Shown here one piece after another: positions 43,921 to 52,059 of a stretch of DNA of 64,000 nucleotides. A program made the position numbers and the translations under genes. This DNA is from an uncultured Spartobacteria bacterium (GTDB taxonomy: Bacteria > Verrucomicrobiota > Verrucomicrobiia > Chthoniobacterales > Chthoniobacteraceae), in NCBI GenBank assembly GCA_903933715.1, contig CAIZLD010000055.1, positions 1-64,000 on the forward strand. Direction: 5' to 3'. The notes beneath the pieces were generated by a model. It saw only the letters and a list, made by a program, of their open reading frames with translations. It was not told the DNA's origin and made no database searches. Position 1 is the first letter of the stretch; the number at the start of each line of letters is the position of its first letter.

Positions 43921-44080
43921 TCGTTCTCGCGCCTTCTGCATGAGCAGAGGGCGCGATAAAACGTAGTTGTGGCGGCAGGTGTGCCACACGCTTTGATTTT
44001 GCTCTGGGTTTCCCCAGCAAAATCAAAGGGTGTGGACGGCGGGGGAGCGCGCGACCAGTCGTTCCGCGAATGGCGCGGAA
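43921..44080. repeat. Cluster of three strong inverted repeats
   Basis: Hairpin A 43927-43956: TCGCGCC/GGCGCGA with an inner TCTGC/GCAGA around ATGA. Hairpin B 43984-44035: two 20-base arms (19 pairs) starting CCACACG and ending GGGTGTGG around a 12-base loop. Hairpin C 44062-44080: TTCCGCG/CGCGGAA. Hairpins A and C are each preceded by TCGTTC, a word also found before a hairpin at 45673. No credible protein-coding gene covers this region. Confidence 0.7.
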
Positions 44081-44161
44081 GTAGTCCCCCGACAACCCAA
44101 CCAACCAATAAACCGAACGCAGAATTTACACGGTAATCCCAACCCCCAATTGATAAAGTTT

Positions 44162-44383
44162 CTACGCTAATTCTTCGGCAGCATCAATTCGCACTTTGCT
44201 CGTGCTACAACTCAGTGTTCCAACCCTGACAATGGCTCCCGGTTCGCTTGCCTGATTCAGCAGAGTTTCGACTCGACTCTGGGATGGATCATCAAATCTT
44301 CCGCTCGTTGTAAAAAGGTCGAGTTCGACCGATGCGTAGTGTCGCGCGTTTACAACGGTTACAAATGGCTTCTGTGCTTTCAT
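44162..44383 (-). CDS. Small hypothetical protein, 73 aa (weak)
   Basis: Short open frame beginning MKAQKPFVTVVNARHYASVELDLF, 55 bases left of the IS630 insertion. A soluble beta-strand pattern is possible, but there is no family match or strong start signal. Its upstream region could have been cut off by the IS. Confidence 0.3.
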   Translation of the reverse strand: MKAQKPFVTVVNARHYASVELDLFTTSGRFDDPSQSRVETLLNQASEPGAIVRVGTLSCSTSKVRIDAAEELA

Positions 44384-44438
44384 GCAGATCGAGCATTGAC
44401 GGTTTCTGTCCGAGGTAAGGTTTCTCCGGTTCGTAATA

Positions 44439-45561
44439 TTAACCCGGCGATAAAAAGGGTATTACAAGCGCGTTTGTTCTGCTTTATTTGTCGTGCATGA
44501 AAGAAGACGCACGAAAGCTGGATCAAAAAACGCAGGCAACGCTTCGTCGGCGGGCGGATGCCATGCATAAACAGGGCAAGAGCCGCCGCGATGTTGCCGC
44601 CGCGCTTGGAGTCAACATCGGCACAGTAGACCGTTGGCGCAGGGATCGCAAAAAGCTGGGCAAGGCAGCGCTGCAAGTCAACAAGCGGGGCAGGAAGGTG
44701 GGCACGCACAGGGATCTCACGCTGGAGCAGGAAGCGGAAATCCAGATGAGGATTGCCGAGAAGACGCCCGACCAACTCAAGCTTGCGTTCGCGCTTTGGA
44801 CGCGCAAAGCGGTGTGCGAACTCATTCTCAAAGATTACAAGATCAAGATGCCGGTGCGCACTTGCGGCGAATATCTCAAACGATGGGGTTTCACCCCGCA
44901 GAAGCCCGCTCGCCGCGCCTACGAGCAGAATCCCAACGCCGTAAAGCAATGGATGGAGGAGACCTATCCAGAGATCGAGAGGAAGGCCAAAGCCGAAGGG
45001 GCCGAAATCCACTGGGGAGACGAAACGGGCGTGCGCAGTGACTGTCAGCATGGCCGCTGTTATGCGCCGAAGGGGAAGACTCCGGTTGTCAGACTCAGGG
45101 GGAAGCGATTTTCCACCAATATGATCTCCAGTATTACCAACCAAGGCAAAGTGCGCTGGATGATTTATCGGGACACGCTTAACAGCGAGGTCTTTATCCG
45201 GTTTTTGGACCGCCTAGCCAAAGACTCCAAGCGGAAGGTTTTTCTGATCGTGGACAATCTCCGGGTTCACCACAGCGCACCTGTGAAAGAGTGGTTGGCA
45301 CTGAATGCTCACCGCATCGAACTATACTTCCTGCCTTCCTATAGCCCGGAAAGAAATCCCGATGAATATCTCAACGGCGATTTGAAGGGGGCGCTGGGGC
45401 GGATGCCGCCGCCCGCAGATCGCGATCAATTGGAACGCAATCTGAAAGTCCAGATGCAAAGGCTCAACAAGTTGCCCAAGCATGTGGCTTCATATTTTGA
45501 CAACCAATTTGTCCATTATGCCAAGGCATCTTGATTGCTATCCATTAAATTGCCGGAGTAA
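44439..45561 (+). mobile_element. IS630-family insertion sequence with TA target duplication
   Basis: About 1123 bases. The ends are imperfect inverted repeats (left TTAACCCGGCGAT, right complement TTACTCCGGCAAT) and are flanked by TA at 44437-44438 and 45562-45563, the target duplication of the IS630/Tc1 group. It contains one transposase gene. It sits between two hairpin-rich regions. Confidence 0.75.
44497..45534 (+). CDS. IS630-family transposase
   Basis: 345 aa from ATG 44497 (a TTG three codons upstream is possible). N-terminal HTH (RRDVAAALGVNIGTVDRWRRD), then the DDE domain: HWGDETGV (first Asp), VFLIVDNLRVHHS (second Asp), LYFLPSYSPERNPDEYLN (final acidic residue), exactly as in IS630. 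Full length and apparently intact. Confidence 0.95.
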   Translation: MKEDARKLDQKTQATLRRRADAMHKQGKSRRDVAAALGVNIGTVDRWRRDRKKLGKAALQVNKRGRKVGTHRDLTLEQEAEIQMRIAEKTPDQLKLAFALWTRKAVCELILKDYKIKMPVRTCGEYLKRWGFTPQKPARRAYEQNPNAVKQWMEETYPEIERKAKAEGAEIHWGDETGVRSDCQHGRCYAPKGKTPVVRLRGKRFSTNMISSITNQGKVRWMIYRDTLNSEVFIRFLDRLAKDSKRKVFLIVDNLRVHHSAPVKEWLALNAHRIELYFLPSYSPERNPDEYLNGDLKGALGRMPPPADRDQLERNLKVQMQRLNKLPKHVASYFDNQFVHYAKAS

Positions 45562-45641
45562 TAATGTAGGTGTTCATCAGCAAACCTGCCAAACACACTA
45601 TAAAATCGTTTACAATAGAAAAATCAATCAGTTCGCTACGA

Positions 45642-46044
45642 CCCGGAATTCGGGGTTGAGCAAAGAACGCCTCGTTCCGCAATTACGCGGAAATAGTTAT
45701 CGAAGTAGTTCCCAGGTGTCGGTCCTGGCCTTGCGGGCCGACTTGCCCATTTTTGGTGTGCCATGTCCGATAGGGAATGGACACACCCGGCTAGCCGAAG
45801 GAAAAATGGGCAAGTCGGGCCGTGAGGCCGACACCTGGGAATTTGTTCTACCCTTGATTTACAAGGGTATTTTGTCGTTATGGCGGCAGTTGCCGCTACA
45901 TAGCTGGTTTGTAGGGGCAAACATAGGTGTGGATAACACCGGTTTGACGTACAGATATAGTACGTTACCATCAATACGGGAGCGATGAAGAACATTGACA
46001 AATGTGAGGATTTATGTTGTTATATTTACAGCCCCGCGCAGGGG
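45642..46044. repeat. Array of seven hairpins upstream of the tyrosine recombinase
   Basis: Seven separate inverted repeats in 400 bases: CCCG/CGGG (45642-45654); TTCCGC/GCGGAA (45675-45692); a 134-base hairpin (45709-45842) with 14-bp outer arms TTCCCAGGTGTCGG and further matching inner arms; TACCCTTG/CAAGGGTA (45849-45869); GCGGC/GCCGC (45883-45896); GGTGT/ACACC (45926-45940); CCCC/GGGG (46032-46044). No credible gene overlaps. Candidate origin, recombination site or structured RNA. Confidence 0.65.
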
Positions 46045-46102
46045 TTTCTTGCTGAATAATCAAGGATCGCTCTTAGCGTTTATTAGTTAATGATCCAGCA
46101 TC

Positions 46103-47059
46103 ATGAACAACATTAGTTTTGCGGTTCGCTCTATCATCGGCGAATCGTACCTCACTTCATCGAATAACCATGAACTTGTAGAGGAATATCTTTCGTGGAA
46201 GGGGTCGTATGCTTTAGCCGCATCGCGGTGTTATCGACTTTGGGTGGAACGCTTTCAGGCTTTTGTAAATAAACCACCAGAAGCTCTCAGTCATATTGAC
46301 TACGCCGCGTTTGCGAAAAGCATCAGCGGTCGTCATGCTCCGAAGGGCATTCAATTTGCCCTGAACATCGTCCACAATTACCTGCGGTTTTACTCCGAGC
46401 AGGGACGGTTGCGTTTTCCTCTTTATCTTGCTCAGGTTCCGAAGGCACGCTCGAATTCACATGCGGCGATTACGGAAGGCGAATATCAACGCCTCGTCGC
46501 ATATCTAAGGTCGTGTCGTCCATTACCGCTTCGTGATCTCGCCATCGTCATGTTGCTTCATGACACGGGGATGCGCATTGGGGAACTCTTGAGCTTGGAA
46601 ATTGAAGACATAGAGCAAGATCGTTCGGCGGTCGTAAAGACAGAAAAGACCGTTCGGGAACGGCGCGTCTTTTGGAATCCCGATACGGATTCGATCTTGC
46701 ATCAATACCTGGTCGAGCGAATCAATCATGGCTCGACAGAATGCGAAGCGCTGTTCACAGGGAATGGACATCATTTTGATCACGTAATTACTCGCCGGGG
46801 CGTTGGACACATGCTCAAGAGAAACCTCCTGCGTGCGGGAATCGAAAAGAAGATTTGCCTGCATTCATTTCGGCACACATTCATCCACCGTCTGGCTCGA
46901 CTCAGCGTCCCCGATGCTATCATTGCGCAACTGGTAGGGCATAGCACACCTGCAACGATTGCCCATTACACCAAACTGAGTCGTCCTGAATTCCGTGAAT
47001 ACGCAGAAAAGCAACTCGGCTGCGTTGGCGACCTCTCGACGAGTTATCCACAGGTTTGA
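46103..47059 (+). CDS. Tyrosine recombinase (XerC/XerD-like integrase)
   Basis: 318 aa. N-terminal SAM-like core-binding domain (ASRCYRLWVERFQAFV), catalytic domain with Arg158 (TGMRIGELLSL), His254-x-x-Arg257 (LHSFRHTF), His280 (LVGHSTP) and the nucleophile Tyr289 (AHYTKL). All catalytic residues present. It lacks the extra helix I would expect of integron integrases. Immediately downstream of the hairpin array, which may contain its site. Probably integrates or resolves the plasmid-like element. Confidence 0.92.
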   Translation: MNNISFAVRSIIGESYLTSSNNHELVEEYLSWKGSYALAASRCYRLWVERFQAFVNKPPEALSHIDYAAFAKSISGRHAPKGIQFALNIVHNYLRFYSEQGRLRFPLYLAQVPKARSNSHAAITEGEYQRLVAYLRSCRPLPLRDLAIVMLLHDTGMRIGELLSLEIEDIEQDRSAVVKTEKTVRERRVFWNPDTDSILHQYLVERINHGSTECEALFTGNGHHFDHVITRRGVGHMLKRNLLRAGIEKKICLHSFRHTFIHRLARLSVPDAIIAQLVGHSTPATIAHYTKLSRPEFREYAEKQLGCVGDLSTSYPQV

Positions 47060-47693
47060 CCCCCTTGTACAATTTTCAAAGCTGTACTATACTATCCGGT
47101 ATCAGAGATCATTCAAAAGGGAATAGGAGTTTGTCGGATTTTGAGGCATTCAAACAGATCCCGCCACCCGGCGGGAATAAGAAGGACAGGTTCATGTCGC
47201 ACAATATAGCTTTTAGGAAAAAGCCCGTGCATTTGATGAGGTGGAATGCAAAAAAACCGACAAAATTTGTCGGTTTTTTTGCTTGGGGGAACATGCGGGT
47301 TCGGCCAGAGACGCCAGATGCATCTCGTTGGGCTATGATGCCCGCATGTTTCCCTGCGCAAATCAGGGATGGTCGATTTTATCAGTTTCTTAATCACGTT
47401 TCTTTATGCCAGATCGACGGGAAATGGAATATGTGCCGATTGGCTGCGAGGCCGCAAGGCGACGCAATTGTGGCCTCCGGTCATTGATCGAGCGTTGGCT
47501 TTTGCGGATGCCCCGGCATTCGTGCGTGTGTCCGGCCTGTCGTAGGTTGCGGGATGCAGAGGCAGAGGAAAAGGTGATCGAGTTTTAACCTTGCTCAAAT
47601 CTGGTCGGCGGATTTTGGAATTTATACTGGGGGATGTATCTACGTGATCTCTCCTGGGTGACTCAAAATTCGTCTTCCTGATGCGGGCACATC
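47060..47693. other. Long region without a convincing gene, containing a terminator
   Basis: About 630 bases. Several short frames exist; 47406-47588 (60 codons, ending with CPACRRLRDAEAEE) could be a small zinc-binding protein but lacks other support. A strong terminator lies at 47251-47280. The rest may be the leader of the following replication gene. Confidence 0.45.
47251..47280. terminator. Symmetric rho-independent terminator
   Basis: AAAAAACCGACAAA and TTTGTCGGTTTTTT pair perfectly around AT, with A and T tracts allowing termination in both directions. Separates the recombinase from the replication genes. Confidence 0.85.
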
Positions 47694-48221
47694 ATGAGTG
47701 TGGCAAAGCAACGGATCGTCAACACGAAGTTTTGGGATGACTCGTATATCGCGGGTCTCAAACCCATGGAAAAACTGGTCTTCCTTTACCTTCTTACAAA
47801 TCCCTTAACCAACATCTCTGGTGTCTATGAGCTACCCTTAAAACGGGTGGCTTTTGACACTGGCATCGCAGCGGAAAGGATCGAGGGGGTGCTCAAGAAG
47901 CTGGAGAAGGACGAGAAGGTGGTGCTTTCAGCGGGGTGGATCGGCATCGTCAATTTCATCAAACACCAGACGCTCAATCCCAAGGTAAAACAGGGGATCG
48001 TTTCGGAACTCAAACGCGCGCCAAAGGCGATAACGGATAGACTATCCATAGACTATCAGACGCTATGCATAGGCTTTGATAACCTATCGCATTCTAATTC
48101 TAATCTTAATACAAATTCTAATCCGAATCCGAATGCATTCCCATTAAGGGAATTATCCACAGGTCTTCCACAGGACATTCAGGAAAAGCGGAAATTCCTT
48201 GTGAGCAAGTGGCAAGTATGA
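47694..48221 (+). CDS. Phage/plasmid replication-organiser-like protein
   Basis: 175 aa. Starts MSVAKQRIVNTKFWDDSYI and continues PMEKLVFLYLLTNPLTNISGVYELPLKRVAFDTGI, the winged-helix start shared by phage replisome organisers and DnaD-like replication proteins. A low-complexity Asn/Ser/Pro stretch (residues 132-147) follows, encoded by a TTCTAAT/CCGAAT hexamer-like repeat, then a short tail. Probably binds the origin or loads helicase for element replication. Confidence 0.75.
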   Translation: MSVAKQRIVNTKFWDDSYIAGLKPMEKLVFLYLLTNPLTNISGVYELPLKRVAFDTGIAAERIEGVLKKLEKDEKVVLSAGWIGIVNFIKHQTLNPKVKQGIVSELKRAPKAITDRLSIDYQTLCIGFDNLSHSNSNLNTNSNPNPNAFPLRELSTGLPQDIQEKRKFLVSKWQV

Positions 48222-48308
48222 GGCGAGCGCCTCGTGGCTGTCACAGTGAAGTCCATCTCAGGTGAAACGGGCTTCTCGTGATAACCACAAAAAAGGAGTT
48301 CTTTTGAA

Positions 48309-49229
48309 ATGAAAACAACACAGTTCATTGCCCCGTACACGCTCGTGACGGAAGCCATCATCGCTCAACTCGAAAAAGGGGTCGTGCCCTGGCATTGCCC
48401 GTGGCGGCGGAATATTGGCCGCCCTCGGAATTTTCATTCAGGTCAGGAGTATCGAGGCATCAACGTCCTTCTCCTCGGTATCCAGCATTTCGCCTCCCCG
48501 TATTGGTTGACTTGGAACCAGATCAAACAGCGCGGAGGCAGCGTGAAGAAAGGCGAACATGGTTCGCTCGTCGTGAAATACGGAAAGTTCGAAAAGAAGA
48601 CCGGCGAAGAAGACGATGCGGGCAAGGAGAAAACAAAGGGGAGCGCATTCCTCAAGGGCTACAAGGTCTTCAACGCACTGCAAATTGAGGGACTCCAGTT
48701 TCCGCTGCCCCCGAGTTTGCCAAGCGTGAGCGAACCGGAAAGGATTGCGCGTGCGGAGGCAATTGTAAGAGCGATGCCATCCCCTCCGGTCATTCGGGAG
48801 GGAAGACACACCAACGCAGGCTACAAACGCGCCACGGACACGGTGGAGATGCCCAGAATGGAGAGTTTTGAAAGCAGTGAAGCATTTTACCTCACCCTCT
48901 TTCATGAGCTTGTCCATGCCACCGGGAGTCATTCCCGCCTCAACCGGAAAACCGTCGTCGAAAACGATGGCTTCGGTGGTGAGATTTATTCCCAAGAGGA
49001 GCTTGTCGCCGAGATGGGGGCAGCCTTTCTTGGAGCGGAAGCGGATATTGTTCGTGACGATCACGAGCAATCCGCTGCGTATCTCCGGTGCTGGCTCGAT
49101 TCCCTCAAGGACAAGGATCACAAACGATGGATCGTCAAGGCTGCAAATCAGGCGGAGAAAGCCGCCGATTTCATCCTTGGTCGTTTGCCCACCATTCAGT
49201 CAGCACCTCAAGCCGTTGCATCAGCTTAA
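48309..49229 (+). CDS. ArdC-like antirestriction protein
   Basis: 306 aa. An N-terminal ssDNA-binding-type domain (VVPWHCPWRRNIGRPRNF, WLTWNQIKQRGGSVKKGEHG) precedes a zincin metallopeptidase-like domain with HELVHATGSH (199-208) and EELVAEMGAAFLG. Both are hallmarks of ArdC proteins, which protect incoming conjugative DNA from host restriction. The metal-binding residues are intact. Consistent with the conjugative nature of the element. Confidence 0.88.
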   Translation: MKTTQFIAPYTLVTEAIIAQLEKGVVPWHCPWRRNIGRPRNFHSGQEYRGINVLLLGIQHFASPYWLTWNQIKQRGGSVKKGEHGSLVVKYGKFEKKTGEEDDAGKEKTKGSAFLKGYKVFNALQIEGLQFPLPPSLPSVSEPERIARAEAIVRAMPSPPVIREGRHTNAGYKRATDTVEMPRMESFESSEAFYLTLFHELVHATGSHSRLNRKTVVENDGFGGEIYSQEELVAEMGAAFLGAEADIVRDDHEQSAAYLRCWLDSLKDKDHKRWIVKAANQAEKAADFILGRLPTIQSAPQAVASA

Positions 49230-49280
49230 TGCCAAACGGGACCGAGTTTCCAATCTATTGTTCTTTATATGACTAACACG

Positions 49281-49320
49281 CAGCCTCTTTTGATTCGTCG
49301 GAAGAGGCTGATTTTTTATC
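49281..49320 (+). terminator. Rho-independent terminator
   Basis: CAGCCTCTT (49281-49289) pairs with AAGAGGCTG (49302-49310), followed by a T6 run. It closes the antirestriction gene and also separates it from the convergent hydrolase gene. Confidence 0.85.
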
Positions 49321-49323
49321 TTG

Positions 49324-50151
49324 TTACGGTTTATTGATCGCTTTCCATGAATCAAATAGCTCCGCATCGGGCAGCCATCCTGTCAGGGATGGCTGTTCTT
49401 TTTGCAACACTTCGGAAGCGGAAGTTTCAAGGTCGACGTCTATCCAGAGTCCCTTGGTGTGGGATTGCTTCAGGACTGCGGTAAAATATTGCCGGATGAA
49501 TTCTTCCAGTGGAGGGGAAGAAGCATGGCCAATGTTGGGAAGGCTAATCCATAACCACGGTTTGCCTACGGCACGGCCTTGTTTGAAGTAGATCATTGTT
49601 GCGCCGTAACGTGGGTCGGCATCTCCACACGCCACAATTCCGGGGGGATTGGCCGAGGCTTTTTGTGGCGTATCCCACCAACCGGCTGAATAAGTGCACC
49701 AGGAAATGACCTGGGTTGGTTTCCATTCTACGAATCCGCTGGTGTAATGAGCCCCGCCCGAAAATCCATAAAGCAGGAGAGGGAGATCGTGACCGTAAAT
49801 TTTCTGGATCGCATCAAGAAGAATCTGTCCAGAGCCCTTAGCAGCGCAGTAGTATCCGCGTCCGCAATCGCTCAGAAACTCTCCATCCGAAGCGAAAGAT
49901 AGTCCCACCAATCCCAGATGTTGCTCGCGCGCGAACTCTTGCCATTCTTTCTGGCGGATCATTCCTTCCCCGTTGCCATTTGCACCTGGGCAAAGGACCA
50001 ATACGGCGCGGGGTGTCCATGAGGTTTTTAACGCGTAGACATCCGCTCTGTTCATGTCCTCCGGGGGCGGGAACGAAAATTTCTGGATATCCTCGGCATC
50101 GACGATCAGCGGGATGAGAAGGGCGAAGGTAATGCTCCATGCGGTTTTCAT
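49324..50151 (-). CDS. Secreted alpha/beta-hydrolase-like protein
   Basis: 275 aa from ATG 50151, which starts a good signal peptide (MKTAWSITFALLIPLIVDA); an upstream ATG at 50184 overlaps the next gene. LVLCPGANGNGEG resembles the oxyanion region and LLYGFSGGAHYTSGF the nucleophile elbow (GFSGG, Ser). The C-terminal His is likely in NIGHASSPP. Probably a periplasmic or extracellular esterase/peptidase of unknown substrate. Confidence 0.8.
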   Translation of the reverse strand: MKTAWSITFALLIPLIVDAEDIQKFSFPPPEDMNRADVYALKTSWTPRAVLVLCPGANGNGEGMIRQKEWQEFAREQHLGLVGLSFASDGEFLSDCGRGYYCAAKGSGQILLDAIQKIYGHDLPLLLYGFSGGAHYTSGFVEWKPTQVISWCTYSAGWWDTPQKASANPPGIVACGDADPRYGATMIYFKQGRAVGKPWLWISLPNIGHASSPPLEEFIRQYFTAVLKQSHTKGLWIDVDLETSASEVLQKEQPSLTGWLPDAELFDSWKAINKP

Positions 50152-50155
50152 CGTT

Positions 50156-51481
50156 TTATCGAGTGAGGAGATTGATGACCGCATCTACAGCTGTTTTGGC
50201 TTTTTCCTGGAGCACGGGTTTTTGGGGTGTGAATTGAGCCGATTGGGTTGTAGCGGGAGTTAGCAAAGCGGCGAGCATTTCCTGAAAAAGCTGTTCCGGC
50301 GTGGTTTCAAGACTCAATGAGGTCCATTTGAATTTTTCGTCCAATCCATCTCCTGTGGCTGGCTGACCGACGGAAAGGGCAAACTGCTTGGCGATTCCCA
50401 GTTTTAGATCGGCTTTGAGCTTCGCCCCTTGGCTGCAACTGAGATTGCCTTCCATTGCGAAAAGATTGATCTTCTTTATGGCGAGCTTGGATAGCGTCCA
50501 ATGTTCTTGTGTTAGAGACAGCATGCCGGTGGCAGAATCGAGTTGGATCACACCGCCGGGGTTCGTCCCGTTGACCAGCGACAACATCTGCGCCGCCGCT
50601 CCGAATTTCAGTGCGCCGTCCTTTAACGCAAAACTTCCCATAACGGTTCCGCCTTGCCATCGGATTGGGTCTCCTTTGTAGCTGAAGGTTCCAGATACCG
50701 CGCCGTAAACCGCATTGCACCAAGCCGGTGCGACGGAGGCCAGTTGAAGTGAGTCCACTTGAAGATCGAGAGAGGTCATTCCATCGTCGGAGCGCCACCC
50801 ATTGCCGGAAATAGCGCCTTCTTTAAGATTGCACCGAAATTCCGCCACGCGGGTTCCTTGGGTTTCAGTGGAGAATCCAATTTGAATATGAGTTAGCGGA
50901 AGCGGCTCTGGCCCAAGGGATTCCGCTGTTAGTTCTCCGTGCCAACCCGCGATGCCGCGACGGGCGGTGAAAGCCAATCCAGAAGCCAATGCGGGGCGGT
51001 TCGATCCGTCAATAATCGTGACATTCCTTGCAGTCAACGCGGTGAGCGCGATTTTGGGTTTGGCCGTGGTGGATTGATCTGGTGCTGTTGGAATGGCCGT
51101 TGTCGCTGGTTGCTGGAGATGAATCTGTTCTTTTAAAAGACGAAGTCGCTCGCCTTGGCGCAGGCTTACTGAGCAATCTTCAAGCGTCACTTCCATCGGG
51201 ATAATGCCCGAATTCCACTCTGTCCAAAGGATATGGCCCGAAGCATTTGCCACAGTTGCTTGTTCCCAGAGGGTGGCTGGTGTGCGTGAAATTAGGACTA
51301 TCCCTTGAAGACTCACGCGGCCCGCGAAAAACTCCACGTTCACCGCTTTTGCTTCTGCTCTCGCCCCTGTAGCAGATTCGATGGCTCGCAATGTCTGGGC
51401 GCAAATCCAACTTCGCACCACGAGCCAGAGGACCATTCCTGCAACCAAACAAATTCCTGAGCCAATAAGCAGCTTTTTCAT
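50156..51481 (-). CDS. AsmA-like inner-membrane-anchored protein
   Basis: 441 aa from ATG 51481 (MKKLLIGSGICLVAGMVLWLVV), with one N-terminal membrane anchor followed by a long beta-rich periplasmic domain (VNVEFFAGRVSLQGIVL; ALKDGALKF; SLQMDS-like strands). This fits AsmA/DUF748-like envelope proteins, some of which transport or organise lipids. No catalytic motif. Divergent from the plus-strand ABC operon. Confidence 0.7.
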   Translation of the reverse strand: MKKLLIGSGICLVAGMVLWLVVRSWICAQTLRAIESATGARAEAKAVNVEFFAGRVSLQGIVLISRTPATLWEQATVANASGHILWTEWNSGIIPMEVTLEDCSVSLRQGERLRLLKEQIHLQQPATTAIPTAPDQSTTAKPKIALTALTARNVTIIDGSNRPALASGLAFTARRGIAGWHGELTAESLGPEPLPLTHIQIGFSTETQGTRVAEFRCNLKEGAISGNGWRSDDGMTSLDLQVDSLQLASVAPAWCNAVYGAVSGTFSYKGDPIRWQGGTVMGSFALKDGALKFGAAAQMLSLVNGTNPGGVIQLDSATGMLSLTQEHWTLSKLAIKKINLFAMEGNLSCSQGAKLKADLKLGIAKQFALSVGQPATGDGLDEKFKWTSLSLETTPEQLFQEMLAALLTPATTQSAQFTPQKPVLQEKAKTAVDAVINLLTR

Positions 51482-51572
51482 CCAGCAGCAGGTTCTACGG
51501 GGGAGCGCGGCCGATGAAAAGCCTAAAACCTTCCTTGATTTTGTAATACATTCTATGCCATACCTCCCGGCC

Positions 51573-52052
51573 ATGTCGCCTCAGGATGATCTCCAGTCAG
51601 AAAGCACTCGCGGAAGAGTCGCCTCCCCATTCGCGCAAACGGAAGTTACTTTACCCGCTGCACCGCGCCGCCTTCACCGCACAATTTTATGGATCACTCT
51701 TGGGGTGGCCTTGATGATTGCAGGGGGATTGGGAGGAACTTATGTCACGCGTTTTTTGAACGATCCGTTGCGGACTATGGAAGCGTTACCGGCAGGCAAG
51801 TATTTCGATAATTACCATTCCCTGGCTGGAGCGAAGTTTAAGGGAGAACTCCGGGTTGAAGCTGACTTGGGCTGGAAGGAAGGCGTGGGCCGTATGATGC
51901 TCTTTTCCACGCCTGCCGACAGTCGGCCCATCGCGGTGTTTATTCCCGGAAATCTGGCGAACATCTATTTTATCAAAGGCCAAACGTATCTGGCCGAATT
52001 GGAAGTCAAAGAAGGAGGACTCGTTTATGCAAACTCTTGCAAAAAGAATTAA
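51573..52052 (+). CDS. Single-pass membrane protein of the ABC transporter operon
   Basis: 159 aa from ATG 51573 (MSPQDDLQSESTRGRV); an ATG six codons upstream is also possible. One membrane segment (ILWITLGVALMIAGGLGGTYV), then a beta-rich extracytoplasmic domain (FKGELRVEADLGW, IAVFIPGNLANIYFIKGQTY). No recognised family. Overlaps the start region of the following gene, so co-translated with it. Confidence 0.7.
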   Translation: MSPQDDLQSESTRGRVASPFAQTEVTLPAAPRRLHRTILWITLGVALMIAGGLGGTYVTRFLNDPLRTMEALPAGKYFDNYHSLAGAKFKGELRVEADLGWKEGVGRMMLFSTPADSRPIAVFIPGNLANIYFIKGQTYLAELEVKEGGLVYANSCKKN

Positions 52053-52059
52053 TTTCAAG

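Noticed and set aside
43718-44104. A 128-codon minus-strand open frame across the hairpin cluster
   Set aside because: It spans strong inverted repeats and the start of the ART-like gene; composition is Arg/Pro/Ala-rich and non-protein-like.
44380-45144. A 254-codon minus-strand open frame
   Set aside because: Antisense to the IS630 transposase DDE domain; no recognisable protein pattern.
45642-46044. Retron or group II intron RNA
   Set aside because: No reverse transcriptase is encoded nearby and no intron domain V/VI pattern was seen.
43921-46044. Integron attC array
   Set aside because: The tyrosine recombinase lacks integron-integrase features and I could not place consistent paired core sites around cassettes.
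48061-48140. TTCTAAT/CCGAAT repeats as a regulatory iteron array
   Set aside because: They are in frame inside the replication protein and encode a low-complexity Asn/Ser/Pro linker; spacing is codon-based. An origin function remains possible but unsupported.
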